NCBI GenBank assembly: GCA_020634975.1
Contig: JACKAQ010000001.1
Location: 2,356,001 to 2,420,000 of the forward strand
DNA: 64,000 nt
DNA from: JACKAQ01 sp020634975 [NCBI: Calditrichia bacterium]
Lineage (GTDB): Bacteria; Calditrichota; Calditrichia; RBG-13-44-9
Reading direction: 5' to 3'
A model generated the notes under the pieces. The model saw only the letters and a program-made list of their open reading frames with translations. It searched no databases and was not told the DNA's origin. This document shows, piece by piece, positions 38,300 through 46,910 of the stretch; the stretch's first letter is position 1, and each line of letters starts with the position of its first letter. The translations under genes and the position numbers were made by a program.

Positions 38300-40486
38300 A
38301 TGAATATTGCAAAAACGAAAATCGGTAGACGCGCTTTTATCAAAAGCACTGTTGTGGCCGGCGGCGGAATGATGCTCGGCTTCAGTTGGTTGGCGGCTTG
38401 CACCTCCAGCCCGAAAGAAGCGCTGAAGATGCCCAAAGAGTGGTTCGAGATCAACGGATATCTGAAAATCGGCGAAAATGGCGTTGTTACCATTGTGTCG
38501 CCAAATCCGGAGATCGGACAGAACGTGAAAACCGCCATGCCCATGATAGTGGCGGATGAACTGGATGTCGATTGGAAAATGGTCGTTGTTGAACAAGGTC
38601 CGCTGAACACTGCCATTTTCACCCGGCAATTGGCCGGCGGCAGCCAGGCCATTCGGCAAGGTTGGCAGGGGCTGCGCATGGCCGGTGCAACCGCACGCAA
38701 GATGTTGCGGCAAGCCGCAGCGCAAACCTGGCAGGTGCCTCTGGACGAAATCACTACTGATTCCGGTGTCGTTTTTCACAAAAAAAGCGGAAAGCAAGCC
38801 GGTTATGGCGAACTGGCTTCCGCAGCCGCGCAAATTCCGGTGCCGGAGGAAGTGGAATTAAAAGAAATCAAAGATTTCAAAATTATCGGAACATCGAAAA
38901 AGAATGTGGACGGGCTGAAAATCGTTACGGGTAAACCCCTGTTTGGGTTGGATTATCACAAACCGGGAATGCTCATCGCCATGATTGCCCATCCACCGGC
39001 ATTTGGCCTGAAACTGAAATCCGTCAACGATGCAACGGCCAAAAGTATGCCCGGCATCAAAGATGTGTTCACCATCCAGACCTACAACAATGAGAATGAA
39101 AAGCAGTGGTCCGATGTCAGCGCTTTTAACGATCTGGTTGTGGTGGTCGGAAATTCAACCTGGGAAGTACTGAACGCCAAAAAAGCATTGAAACTTGAAT
39201 GGGAACCGGTTGATGGTTCTGCACCCGAAACATCCGAGATGCACACCCAATTAATGAATGAAAGCGGCGCCAAGCCCGGACGTGTGCGGCGCAAAGACGG
39301 CAATCCCGAATCTGCGTTTAAAAACGCCGCCAAAGTCATCGAAGGCACATACACAGCACCGTTTCTGGCACATAACACAATGGAACCGATGAATTTTTTT
39401 GCCGATGTCACAGCGGAAAAAGCAGAACTGGTCGGTCCCACACAAACACCGGAATTCATGGAAAAATCGGTGTCTGCCCGGCTGGGGTTACCGCTGGAAA
39501 AAATCGATATCCAGATGACCCGAATGGGCGGTGGTTTCGGGCGGCGGTTGTATGGCCATTTTATGGTAGAAGCGGCGGTGATTTCGCAAAAAGTGAAGGC
39601 ACCGGTCAAACTCATTTACACTCGGGAAGACGACATGACCTTTGGCATTTACCGCCCCGCATATCATGCCTATTTCCGTGCAGCGCTGGATGCCCAAAAT
39701 AACCTCACTGCCTTTCATGTTCGCGCCGGCGGCATGCGCGACAGCTCGTTACGCGCCAACCGTTTCCCAGCCGGTTCGGTTGACAATTATCTGGCAGAAG
39801 ACTGGACGATTGATTCCAATATCACCATCGGCGCATTCCGGGCACCGGGATCAAATTTTATGGCGGTGGCGGAGCAATCTTTTCTCGATGAAGTCGCAGA
39901 AGCTGCCGGAAAAGATCCCATCGCATTCCGGCTCGAATTGTTAAATCGCGCGAAACAAAATCCCGTTGGGGAAAATAACGATTACGATGCCGATCGCTAC
40001 GCCGGCGTTCTGGAACTGGTTCGCGAAAAATCGGGTTGGGGAAAAGAAGCATCGAACCTGCACAGAGGCGTGGCAGCTTATTATTGCCATAATTCGTATG
40101 TGGCGAATGTGGTTGACATGGCGATCGAAAATGGAAAACCGGTTATTCATAACGTTTACAACGCAGTCGATTGCGGCATCGTCGTGAATCCCGACGCAGC
40201 CATAAATATGATCGAAGGCGGCGTTGTGGACGGCATCGGTCATGCAATGTATAGCGAACTCACCTTTAAAAATGGTGAGCCGCAACAGAAAAATTTTGAC
40301 AATTATCGCCTGATCCGGCACAGCGAAGCGCCCAAATCCATTGAGGTTCATTTTGTTAAAAACGAAATCGACCCAACTGGACTTGGCGAACCGCCGTTTC
40401 CGCCGGTTATGGGCGCACTGGCAAATGCGTTGTATAAGGCAACCGGGCAGCGCCATTATCATCAACCGTTTATCAAAAATATTTAA
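38300..40486 (+). CDS. Molybdopterin-binding large subunit, isoquinoline 1-oxidoreductase beta-like, Tat signal
   Basis: A 728-residue catalytic subunit of the IorB/aldehyde-oxidase type. A twin-arginine signal (GRRAFIKS, then a Gly/Met-rich hydrophobic stretch) ends in LAAC, which resembles a lipobox, so the enzyme is probably exported folded and perhaps lipid-anchored. Cofactor and active-site segments include MGGGFGRR, GAFRAPGSN and near the C-terminus the GLGEPPFPPV motif with the presumed catalytic Glu. The single chain carries the duplicated domains expected. Neighbours are the 2Fe-2S subunit upstream and XdhC and MocA downstream. Substrate is not deducible; N-heterocycles or aldehydes are typical. 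Confidence 0.9.
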   Translation: MNIAKTKIGRRAFIKSTVVAGGGMMLGFSWLAACTSSPKEALKMPKEWFEINGYLKIGENGVVTIVSPNPEIGQNVKTAMPMIVADELDVDWKMVVVEQGPLNTAIFTRQLAGGSQAIRQGWQGLRMAGATARKMLRQAAAQTWQVPLDEITTDSGVVFHKKSGKQAGYGELASAAAQIPVPEEVELKEIKDFKIIGTSKKNVDGLKIVTGKPLFGLDYHKPGMLIAMIAHPPAFGLKLKSVNDATAKSMPGIKDVFTIQTYNNENEKQWSDVSAFNDLVVVVGNSTWEVLNAKKALKLEWEPVDGSAPETSEMHTQLMNESGAKPGRVRRKDGNPESAFKNAAKVIEGTYTAPFLAHNTMEPMNFFADVTAEKAELVGPTQTPEFMEKSVSARLGLPLEKIDIQMTRMGGGFGRRLYGHFMVEAAVISQKVKAPVKLIYTREDDMTFGIYRPAYHAYFRAALDAQNNLTAFHVRAGGMRDSSLRANRFPAGSVDNYLAEDWTIDSNITIGAFRAPGSNFMAVAEQSFLDEVAEAAGKDPIAFRLELLNRAKQNPVGENNDYDADRYAGVLELVREKSGWGKEASNLHRGVAAYYCHNSYVANVVDMAIENGKPVIHNVYNAVDCGIVVNPDAAINMIEGGVVDGIGHAMYSELTFKNGEPQQKNFDNYRLIRHSEAPKSIEVHFVKNEIDPTGLGEPPFPPVMGALANALYKATGQRHYHQPFIKNI

Positions 40487-40529
40487 ACGATATTTTTGGG
40501 AATCATTTCGTTTTTATCAAATTTGACGT

Positions 40530-41546
40530 ATGACGAATGAAATAAAGCAGCTTTTTGAAACCGCGAAAATTTGGCGTAAATCCGGAAAAAACAGTGTTTT
40601 GGTAACCGTTGTCGATCTGAAAGGCTCGTCCTATCGGCGACCCGGTGTGCGAATGTTAATCAGCGATACCGGCGAAACCTGTGGCGCCGTTAGCGGCGGC
40701 TGTGTCGAAAAAGAAATACAGCATCAGGCCCAAAGCGTTTTCAAATCCGGCAACGCCAAAATCATCACTTACGATGGACGTTTCCGGCTCGGCTGCGAAG
40801 GTATCCTGTTTATGTTGCTGGAGCCTTTTTTTATTTCTGATGCGATGCTGGAAAGCTTCCATTCCGTGCTAAACAACCGGCAATCCTTCAAAACTGAATC
40901 CTATTATTACCATGTGCCGGGAGAACATGCCGCCATCGGCTCCCAACTGATAGTGAACGGCAAAACATTTTCGTTCAATCCCGCTTTTCAATCGGATCAA
41001 ACAACAGATCAACAAAAATTTTGCCAGACCTTTCCGCCTATTTTCCAGTTGCATATTTTTGGCGCAGAGCACGATGCTGTTCAACTGTGCAAAGCGGCGC
41101 ATTTGTTGGGTTGGGAAATAACCATTGTGGCATCGCCGGATGAAGCCAAATCGATTGCGTATTTTCCCGGCGCTGACCGCTTTATTTCGCCCACTTTCGA
41201 CCAATTGGATACTTCAGGATTCGATGCGCAAACCGCAATAATTTTAATGACACACAGTTTTAATAAGGATGTTCAATATCTGATAGCACTCCGGCATGTT
41301 AAGCCGGCATACTTTGGCTTGTTGGGTCCGAAAGACCGGCGCGAGCGCATTCTATCCAAATTTTTAGAATATTGCCCGGATGTATCGCTGGCATTTCTGG
41401 AACAGTTGCGCAGCCCGGCGGGACTGAATATCGGAGCGGAAAATGCGCCGGAAATCGCAGTGTCCATATTGGCGGAAATTTTAAGCGTCATCCGAAATCA
41501 ACAGCCGATGGCGCTGAAAGATAAACCGGGCAGCATTCATGGCTAA
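40530..41546 (+). CDS. XdhC/CoxI-family molybdenum cofactor insertion protein
   Basis: 338 residues. The N-terminal XdhC_CoxI domain has LVTVVDLKGSSYRRPGVRM and CGAVSGGCVEKEI; the C-terminal Rossmann domain has IFGAEHDA and GLLGPKDRRERI. These proteins bind the molybdenum cofactor, protect it during sulfuration and hand it to the hydroxylase. The gene overlaps the following MocA gene by 8 bases (shared ATGGCTAA), so translation is coupled. A complete gene following the large subunit in the same transcript supports an active enzyme. Confidence 0.92.
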   Translation: MTNEIKQLFETAKIWRKSGKNSVLVTVVDLKGSSYRRPGVRMLISDTGETCGAVSGGCVEKEIQHQAQSVFKSGNAKIITYDGRFRLGCEGILFMLLEPFFISDAMLESFHSVLNNRQSFKTESYYYHVPGEHAAIGSQLIVNGKTFSFNPAFQSDQTTDQQKFCQTFPPIFQLHIFGAEHDAVQLCKAAHLLGWEITIVASPDEAKSIAYFPGADRFISPTFDQLDTSGFDAQTAIILMTHSFNKDVQYLIALRHVKPAYFGLLGPKDRRERILSKFLEYCPDVSLAFLEQLRSPAGLNIGAENAPEIAVSILAEILSVIRNQQPMALKDKPGSIHG

Positions 41547-42126
41547 CGTTCCGCACCTGCTGTTAGCTGCCGGCGGTTCCCGCAGAATGGGGCAGCCCAA
41601 ACAATTGTTGCGCTGGGGAAACCAGACGCTTATTGAACATCAAATTGATATCCGGTTGCAAACCGGTCAACCGGTTGCCATTGTTTTGGGTGCTTATTCG
41701 GATCTTATTTTACCCGTCATCGAACCATTGCCCGTTACCATTTTTATCAACAATGAATGGGTAAACGGCATGGGAAATTCCATCGCATTTGGGATAAACA
41801 TGTGCCGCAACACGTTTCCGCTAATGGATGGCGTTCTCATTTCACTGATTGACCAACCGCTGGTTACTCGCTCGCATTTAGAAAATATGCTCGGTTCATT
41901 TCAACCCGGAGCCAAACAAATGATTGTTTCACAATCCGAATCCGGCTGGAAAGGGGTTCCGGCACTGTTCGACAGTTTTTATTTTGATGAACTGCAAAAT
42001 CTGGATGGTGAAGATGGCGCCAGAAACATCATCCGAAGCCACCGCGAAAATGTGAAAAGCATCGAATGCGATGACCAACTTGAGGACATTGATACGCCCG
42101 AAGACTATCGGCAACTGCTTCGCTGA
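41539..42126 (+). CDS. mocA: Molybdenum cofactor cytidylyltransferase-like protein (MocA family)
   Basis: A 195-residue nucleotidyltransferase (GT-A fold) that would convert molybdopterin to the CMP form used by xanthine-oxidase-family enzymes. It shows LLLAAGGSRRMGQPKQLL for nucleotide and phosphate binding, LISLIDQPLV for the metal/acceptor site, and a C-terminal DIDTPEDY motif. Length is usual for the family. It overlaps XdhC and completes the hydroxylase maturation set. Confidence 0.88.
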   Translation: MANVPHLLLAAGGSRRMGQPKQLLRWGNQTLIEHQIDIRLQTGQPVAIVLGAYSDLILPVIEPLPVTIFINNEWVNGMGNSIAFGINMCRNTFPLMDGVLISLIDQPLVTRSHLENMLGSFQPGAKQMIVSQSESGWKGVPALFDSFYFDELQNLDGEDGARNIIRSHRENVKSIECDDQLEDIDTPEDYRQLLR

Positions 42127-42291
42127 ATTGCCATCCGTGCATTTTGAACCGCAACAATTTTCCCCCATATATCTATTCACAGCAATAAATCCGGTGCAGT
42201 TACCACGGCTGACGGCGTTTCGCCGGCGTAAAAAATCATCAAACCGGTATCGATTGAAAAAAATGAACGCGGGCAACGCAAATTCAGGAAT

Positions 42292-42956
42292 ATGAATACT
42301 GTTATTTTTATCATCGGGATTCTGTTGGTTGTCGCTGGCATTCTTACTGACTATGAGGTAGCAGGCGATTGGGATAACACACTTCTCAATTTGTTTTTCT
42401 TTCTCCAGTTTTTCCCGATGATGGTTTCTGAAATGTCAATATTCAAGTATTCCAAAAAGATGCGCCAAACCAATTCGGACACCATACATAAAGCCCAACT
42501 GCGCCCTCACCGGTTGTTCGATTTTGTTTTACCGATGCTGTTTGGCACAGGAGTTTTGTATATATCGCATTTATCCTGTTTGCTTTTTCTGCATATCCAA
42601 ACCAGTTTTATTTGGGAAGTAAAGCAACCAGCGTGATAGCCGTGCTTACGTGCGGCAACCTGTTTTTCGCTGCAATAATTCTCTGGAATATTTATGGTAA
42701 AAAGCTGGATCCGTATCAATCAAATAAAGATCGCAACTGTCAAATAAGCTTGACCGAAAAATTGTTGATTTTTATCAGTATCGCCGCCACTGTATTTTTG
42801 ATGATGAGCATAATTTTGGATGTGTACTATCTGGATCACCTGATGCCAACGTTTTTGAGCTTGTATTATGTGTTGTTGGCGATCATCCGTTTCCAGGTGC
42901 TGACACCCGTTCTGCAAATTGACGATACAGATTTTGAGGTGTATAAAGTTCAGTAG
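42292..42956 (+). pseudogene. Multi-pass membrane protein, unknown, one frameshift
   Basis: Two adjoining frames (42292-42636 and the frame ending 42956) make one protein of about 220 residues with about six membrane segments (VIFIIGILLVVAGILT, FDFVLPMLFGTG, IAFILFAFSA, IAVLTCGNLFFAAIILW, LLIFISIAATVFLMM, LSLYYVLLAIIRF). One missing base in the T-run at 42554-42557 explains the break: an added T gives VYIAFILFAFSAYPNQFYLG. Sequencing error is likely. No family recognised. It lies 165 bases after mocA on the same strand, but there is no evident functional link. Confidence 0.55.
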
Positions 42957-43170
42957 CGAATTTAGTGACATTTTTTGCACCGGTTTAGCCGAATGAGCCG
43001 TTTTTAACCATCACCTTTCGTTTATTTTTTGCAGAAAATAGTATGTGAATTTATATAAATAAGAAATTATCGGTGTATTCTTTATGCGTTAAAAGTGATG
43101 AAATATATTGTAAACATACAATTCTTATTCAACAATCATAAAATGGGAATCTATTTTATGATGTTTTTGT

Positions 43171-43224
43171 ATGTCTAAAATAATTCTTACCGCCAGAATG
43201 CAAAGGCTTTCCGGAGGTTTCTAA
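43171..43224 (+). CDS. Candidate 17-residue small ORF ending at a terminator
   Basis: ATG at 43171 opens MSKIILTARMQRLSGGF and stops with TAA at 43222-43224, four bases before the terminator stem. No Shine-Dalgarno is visible. It ends in the nucleotide motif CGGAGGTTTCTAA, which recurs 122 bases downstream without an obvious start codon. That argues the RNA motif rather than the peptide may be what is conserved. A leader peptide or chance ORF in a small RNA are both possible. Confidence 0.3.
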   Translation: MSKIILTARMQRLSGGF

Positions 43225-43227
43225 GGG

Positions 43228-43254
43228 CGGGTAGATGTCATCTACCCGTTTTTT
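43228..43254 (+). terminator. Intrinsic terminator, first cassette
   Basis: CGGGTAGAT and ATCTACCCG arms with a very short loop, then a T6 run. It follows CGGAGGTTTCTAA (43212-43224) directly. Confidence 0.85.
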
Positions 43255-43346
43255 ATATTAATTACACTGGTTTTCAAAAAAAAATTCAATTAATAGCAAA
43301 ACACAAAGAAGATTTAACCAGTCAGAAATTTTTCGGAGGTTTCTAA

Positions 43347-43391
43347 CAGCCGGCGATTCGGGATGTGTTTCGAAAAGCCGGTTATTTTTTT
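43347..43391 (+). terminator. Intrinsic terminator, second cassette
   Basis: AGCCGGC and GCCGGTT arms with inner TTCG/CGAA pairing, followed by a long T-run. It follows the second CGGAGGTTTCTAA (43334-43346). The minus-strand anti-sigma gene ends at 43398. Confidence 0.75.
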
Positions 43392-43397
43392 CTGATA

Positions 43398-45143
43398 TTA
43401 AGGAAGGTATTGGAAGTTCAGCGCTTCTACTTTGGTCAGGAAAATATTGCGTCCACCCAGGCTGATCAATATAGTGTTGTCGAACTGTGCTTTTCCACGA
43501 TAGCTGCCAACGGCAAACACATCGCCACGGCGATCGGCAATAATTCCCATCCCGAACTGATCCTCATCCCCTTCGATTTGAATAGCACCGGAAAATAATC
43601 CCTCCGGATTGAATTTGGCAATAAACACATCATCGCCGTTCCCGCTATCAAATGCGATGTCGCTGTCCGGGAACCGGATTTGCCCGGTAAAATGCCCGAT
43701 TATAAAACTGTTCCCATCGCTGTCAACTGTTAATCCGCGAGCTGCCAGCCGGGTAAAATTTCCGGAGACCGGAATTGCCCACTGCAAGCGACAGTCCGGG
43801 TCGTATTTTGCGAGAAAAAGATTTCTGTTTATTTCATCGCCGGTGGGCAGTGCTTTTTCCAAGCGGCTATCACTAAAAAATACTTCCGGTCCGGAGTAGA
43901 AACCGGTGACCAGAATATTGTTCTGCGCATCAACTGCCAAATCGTGCGCCTCGTCCCTGTCCGCGCCGCCTGCCCGAACTGCTGAAATCAGGTTTCCATC
44001 CGGGTCATATTTGCTGATGAAAATATCATTCGAACCGACACTTTTTATCGTGTCCGAACCAAAATCGGCGGTGCCGGAAAATTGCCCCGCGATAATCACG
44101 TTCCCGAGTGCATCTGTGGCAATTGCCCGGGCGACATCTCCACCGGGCGTTGCGGCGCTGCCCGCCGTTCTGACCCACTGTAATTTTCCGTCGGGATTAT
44201 ATTTAACCACAAAAATATCGTTGCCGCCGCGCGTATCGATGGTTACGCTGTCGAACATTACCGTTCCGCCGAGGTTGTGATGCGCAAAGCTCCCGCAAAC
44301 CAACACATTCCCGGCAGCATCGGCTGCAACATCATAACCGGCAACCGCGTAACTGCCCGAAGCATGGCTGATCCAGCGTATCTCACCATTTTCAGTATAT
44401 TTGGCGATGAACAGATTCTCATTCGGGCCGCTGCTTTTTAGCTGAATATTATCAAAATCGACTTCGCCGATAAAGCCGCCCGTGATAATCAGATTGTTAT
44501 TTTCATCCGTTGTAATGCCCAAACCCTGATTGTGACCGCTTTGCCCGGAGAGTGCGCCGCTGCCGCCGGTCTGTTTTGCCCATAGATTATTTCCGTCGGG
44601 GTCAAATTTTGCCACAAAAATATCGCCACCGTTTTGGCTGCGCAATTGTTGATTGTCAAAAAAAAGTGTCGAATCAAATTCGCCGGTGATGAAGGCGTTG
44701 TTCCGGTTGTCCAGTGCGATGCCCCATGCGTTGGTTTCCGATCCGCTGCTGGCAACCTCCGATACAAACACAAATCTCGCCAAAAAATACATCGCCGGCA
44801 ACGCGATTGCAGCGAAGGCAATTAGCGCTAATTGCCACGACCAGCTTTTGGCTTGCCGACCCAAATGTTGCCGGGATGAAACAGCCACAGGGCGAATTGC
44901 CGGTTCCTGTTCACCCGTTGTTTCCACAATTTCCTGCAATTCTTCCCGGAATCGCAACGCTTCGAAACAGGTATTGCAATAAAAAGTATGTTCGTCAAAC
45001 GCATCGCGCTCAATGTCCGTTAACTCGCCGGAAATATATTGGTCAATGACAGCATCACGGTCGGGAATGCCGCAGGTATCATCCACAATCCGGTAGGGAA
45101 AATACCGCTGGAAACCGTGTTCGTCATTTATTTCGTGTTTCAT
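43398..45143 (-). CDS. Anti-sigma factor (zinc-finger) fused to periplasmic SBBP beta-propeller
   Basis: A 581-residue membrane protein. The cytoplasmic N-terminus has the H-x3-C-x2-C zinc anti-sigma motif (His52, Cys56, Cys59 in HTFYCNTC), preceded by YISGELTDIERDAF, typical of putative zinc-finger anti-sigma factors. One membrane segment follows at about residues 101-125. The periplasmic part (about 135-575) is some seven SBBP-type propeller repeats of about 55 residues (GGNDIFVVKYNPDGKLQWVR, GNVIIAGQFSGTADF). The sigma factor gene lies 85 bases upstream on the same strand. The propeller is presumably the sensing domain controlling sigma release (inference from order and topology). Confidence 0.85.
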   Translation of the reverse strand: MKHEINDEHGFQRYFPYRIVDDTCGIPDRDAVIDQYISGELTDIERDAFDEHTFYCNTCFEALRFREELQEIVETTGEQEPAIRPVAVSSRQHLGRQAKSWSWQLALIAFAAIALPAMYFLARFVFVSEVASSGSETNAWGIALDNRNNAFITGEFDSTLFFDNQQLRSQNGGDIFVAKFDPDGNNLWAKQTGGSGALSGQSGHNQGLGITTDENNNLIITGGFIGEVDFDNIQLKSSGPNENLFIAKYTENGEIRWISHASGSYAVAGYDVAADAAGNVLVCGSFAHHNLGGTVMFDSVTIDTRGGNDIFVVKYNPDGKLQWVRTAGSAATPGGDVARAIATDALGNVIIAGQFSGTADFGSDTIKSVGSNDIFISKYDPDGNLISAVRAGGADRDEAHDLAVDAQNNILVTGFYSGPEVFFSDSRLEKALPTGDEINRNLFLAKYDPDCRLQWAIPVSGNFTRLAARGLTVDSDGNSFIIGHFTGQIRFPDSDIAFDSGNGDDVFIAKFNPEGLFSGAIQIEGDEDQFGMGIIADRRGDVFAVGSYRGKAQFDNTILISLGGRNIFLTKVEALNFQYLP

Positions 45144-45228
45144 TGAGTATCCTAAAATTGCACTAATTTATATCTGACAATATTATCTTCATTAAATTTG
45201 TTGAAAAGTTGAAACATAAGCCAGCCCG

Positions 45229-46002
45229 TTAAACAGTGGTTTCGAACAGTTGATGTAATATCGACATCGCAAAAGCCAGTATGCCCAAATAGTCCGGTGC
45301 ATCTAATTTTTTTCGCAATAATTTGATGGCATAATTGATCAACTCCGCCACTTTTGCGGTTGATTCCAGATTCATCGCATTTTTGATCTGGTTGTTTGAT
45401 AAGCCGTCGATATGTTTTAATTTTAATATTTTCCAATATTTAGCGTGTTTTTTATTGCGTCGCAGCAGGTGGATTGTTTTGAACAAATCCTCTTTTCGCA
45501 ATTTTTCTTCCAGATCAACTTGTTGATCGATCAGCTCAAAACGATCGTAAAATTGACGGTCAATCGAAATTTTAAAATGGATTTCCCGGTAAATTTTTTC
45601 CAGACCGTCATTGATTTTGTTTTTGGCGATGCCAAAAACCAGCGAAGGCAGATTGCCTTTTTCCGGGCTGTAATTTCCGTTGCGGATGTATAAAATGACC
45701 GATGTTAAAATTTGTTGACGGGTATCTTTTATCAGCGCCAGCCGGATATCCTCTTTAAACACATCATCCGGGCTGATTTTTCTGCTGACCAACCGGGTAA
45801 CCTCATCCGCAAAATGTGAGTAAATTTGCGCTGCGGCGTCTTGCATTGCTGTGATTGCGATCAGCCCCTCCTGATATTCTTCATCGGAAAGATGGTTCCT
45901 GTCGATGCGCCTTTCCCATTCACCGCCCTGCCGGATAATGGAAATCCATTCCTGAAATTGTTGATCATTTTTCAAATGGTCGGAAGAATTTGAATCGCTC
46001 AT
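45229..46002 (-). CDS. Sigma-70 family (ECF-type) RNA polymerase sigma factor
   Basis: About 257 residues from the ATG at 46002 (an upstream start at 46065 would add 21 residues). A divergent ECF-like factor: a helical region-2-like segment (about 85-140, with FGIAKNKINDGLEK) and a C-terminal region-4-like HTH (LKLKHIDGLSNNQIKNAMNL, then VAELINYAIKLLRKKL). A hydrophobic C-terminal extension (LGILAFAMSILHQLF) is unusual for a sigma factor. The gene directly precedes the zinc-finger anti-sigma gene, which supports the call. Target promoters unknown. Confidence 0.75.
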   Translation of the reverse strand: MSDSNSSDHLKNDQQFQEWISIIRQGGEWERRIDRNHLSDEEYQEGLIAITAMQDAAAQIYSHFADEVTRLVSRKISPDDVFKEDIRLALIKDTRQQILTSVILYIRNGNYSPEKGNLPSLVFGIAKNKINDGLEKIYREIHFKISIDRQFYDRFELIDQQVDLEEKLRKEDLFKTIHLLRRNKKHAKYWKILKLKHIDGLSNNQIKNAMNLESTAKVAELINYAIKLLRKKLDAPDYLGILAFAMSILHQLFETTV

Positions 46003-46196
46003 CGAGGCCTTTACGGGATTATTCGCAAGATTACCGGTTAAATTTACGCATGTTAACTGAAGCAATGCAAGTGATTAACAATGGCGAAATTTGAAAACAA
46101 ATTGTCATTTTCCGGGTTGCCTTAATCACAATTTTAATGTTAATTCTAAACATTAAAAATGATTATTCCGCAACCATTAACTGAGAAGCAGTGCAT

Positions 46197-46883
46197 ATGT
46201 CTATTCATCTTTTGAGCCAGAAAACCGGTCAATATGCCGGGTGGTTTATTGCTTTTATGTTGCTATTTCTTTTGGGATGCAGCAAATCTCCGGATTCAAC
46301 ACCTGTTGAAACCAATCAGGAGCCGGTGCTCGGTTGCGACGGACAAACGTATATCATGCCCTCCGAATCACCATATGTGTTACCTTTTCCGGTTGGGCAA
46401 ACATTTCAAACCGGATTAACCAACTGCTCAAGTTCATTTCATGGCCCGGGGCAGCCGGATCAATATGCGTTTGATTTCAACATGCCTACCGGAACGCCGT
46501 TTGTGGCTGCACGCGGTGGAATCGTGTTCGAAGTTGTCGAAAATGCCTCCGGCAAAAACAACCTCGCCAAATTTACGAATAGCGATAATTATTCGATTGT
46601 TGGTAATTACGTTACCATCGATCACGGGGACAGCACGTTTGGATTGTATTTGCATTCACCGGACGATGGCATTGCTGTCACGGTGGGCGATTCGGTTCAA
46701 CAAGGCGATGTTTTGGGCGTTACCGGTCGTTCCGGTTTGGCGGGATACCCGCATTTGCATTTTATTGTGGTCAAATATCCGCCGGAATTTCCTTATTCCG
46801 GCATTGCGGTATCTTTCAGTAATGCATTGCCTGCGGATGTTGTTTTGCAGGGCGATACACAATACAAAGCCGTTGCATATTGA
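46197..46883 (+). CDS. M23-family (LytM-like) peptidase lipoprotein
   Basis: About 228 residues, divergent from the sigma factor gene. A hydrophobic signal with lipobox LLFLLGC gives a lipid-anchored envelope protein. The LytM fold has its zinc ligands in HGPGQPDQYAFDF (H-x6-D) and in the HLHF motif near the C-terminus, plus GNYVTIDHG and VGDSVQQGDVLGVTG around the active site. These residues suggest a functional peptidoglycan endopeptidase or related metallopeptidase. ATG 46197 is preferred over GTG 46191. Confidence 0.88.
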   Translation: MSIHLLSQKTGQYAGWFIAFMLLFLLGCSKSPDSTPVETNQEPVLGCDGQTYIMPSESPYVLPFPVGQTFQTGLTNCSSSFHGPGQPDQYAFDFNMPTGTPFVAARGGIVFEVVENASGKNNLAKFTNSDNYSIVGNYVTIDHGDSTFGLYLHSPDDGIAVTVGDSVQQGDVLGVTGRSGLAGYPHLHFIVVKYPPEFPYSGIAVSFSNALPADVVLQGDTQYKAVAY

Positions 46884-46910
46884 AATATTCAGATAAGCGT
46901 TCGTTCAACA

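Larger units (their letters stand above)
42957..43397. other. Intergenic region with two terminator cassettes
   Basis: Between the membrane protein (plus) and the propeller anti-sigma gene (minus). It holds an AT-rich perfect inverted repeat (ATCATAAAAT 43135-43144, ATTTTATGAT 43153-43162, followed by a T-run), a 17-codon ORF, and two copies of CGGAGGTTTCTAA, each directly followed by a terminator hairpin. Confidence 0.5.
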
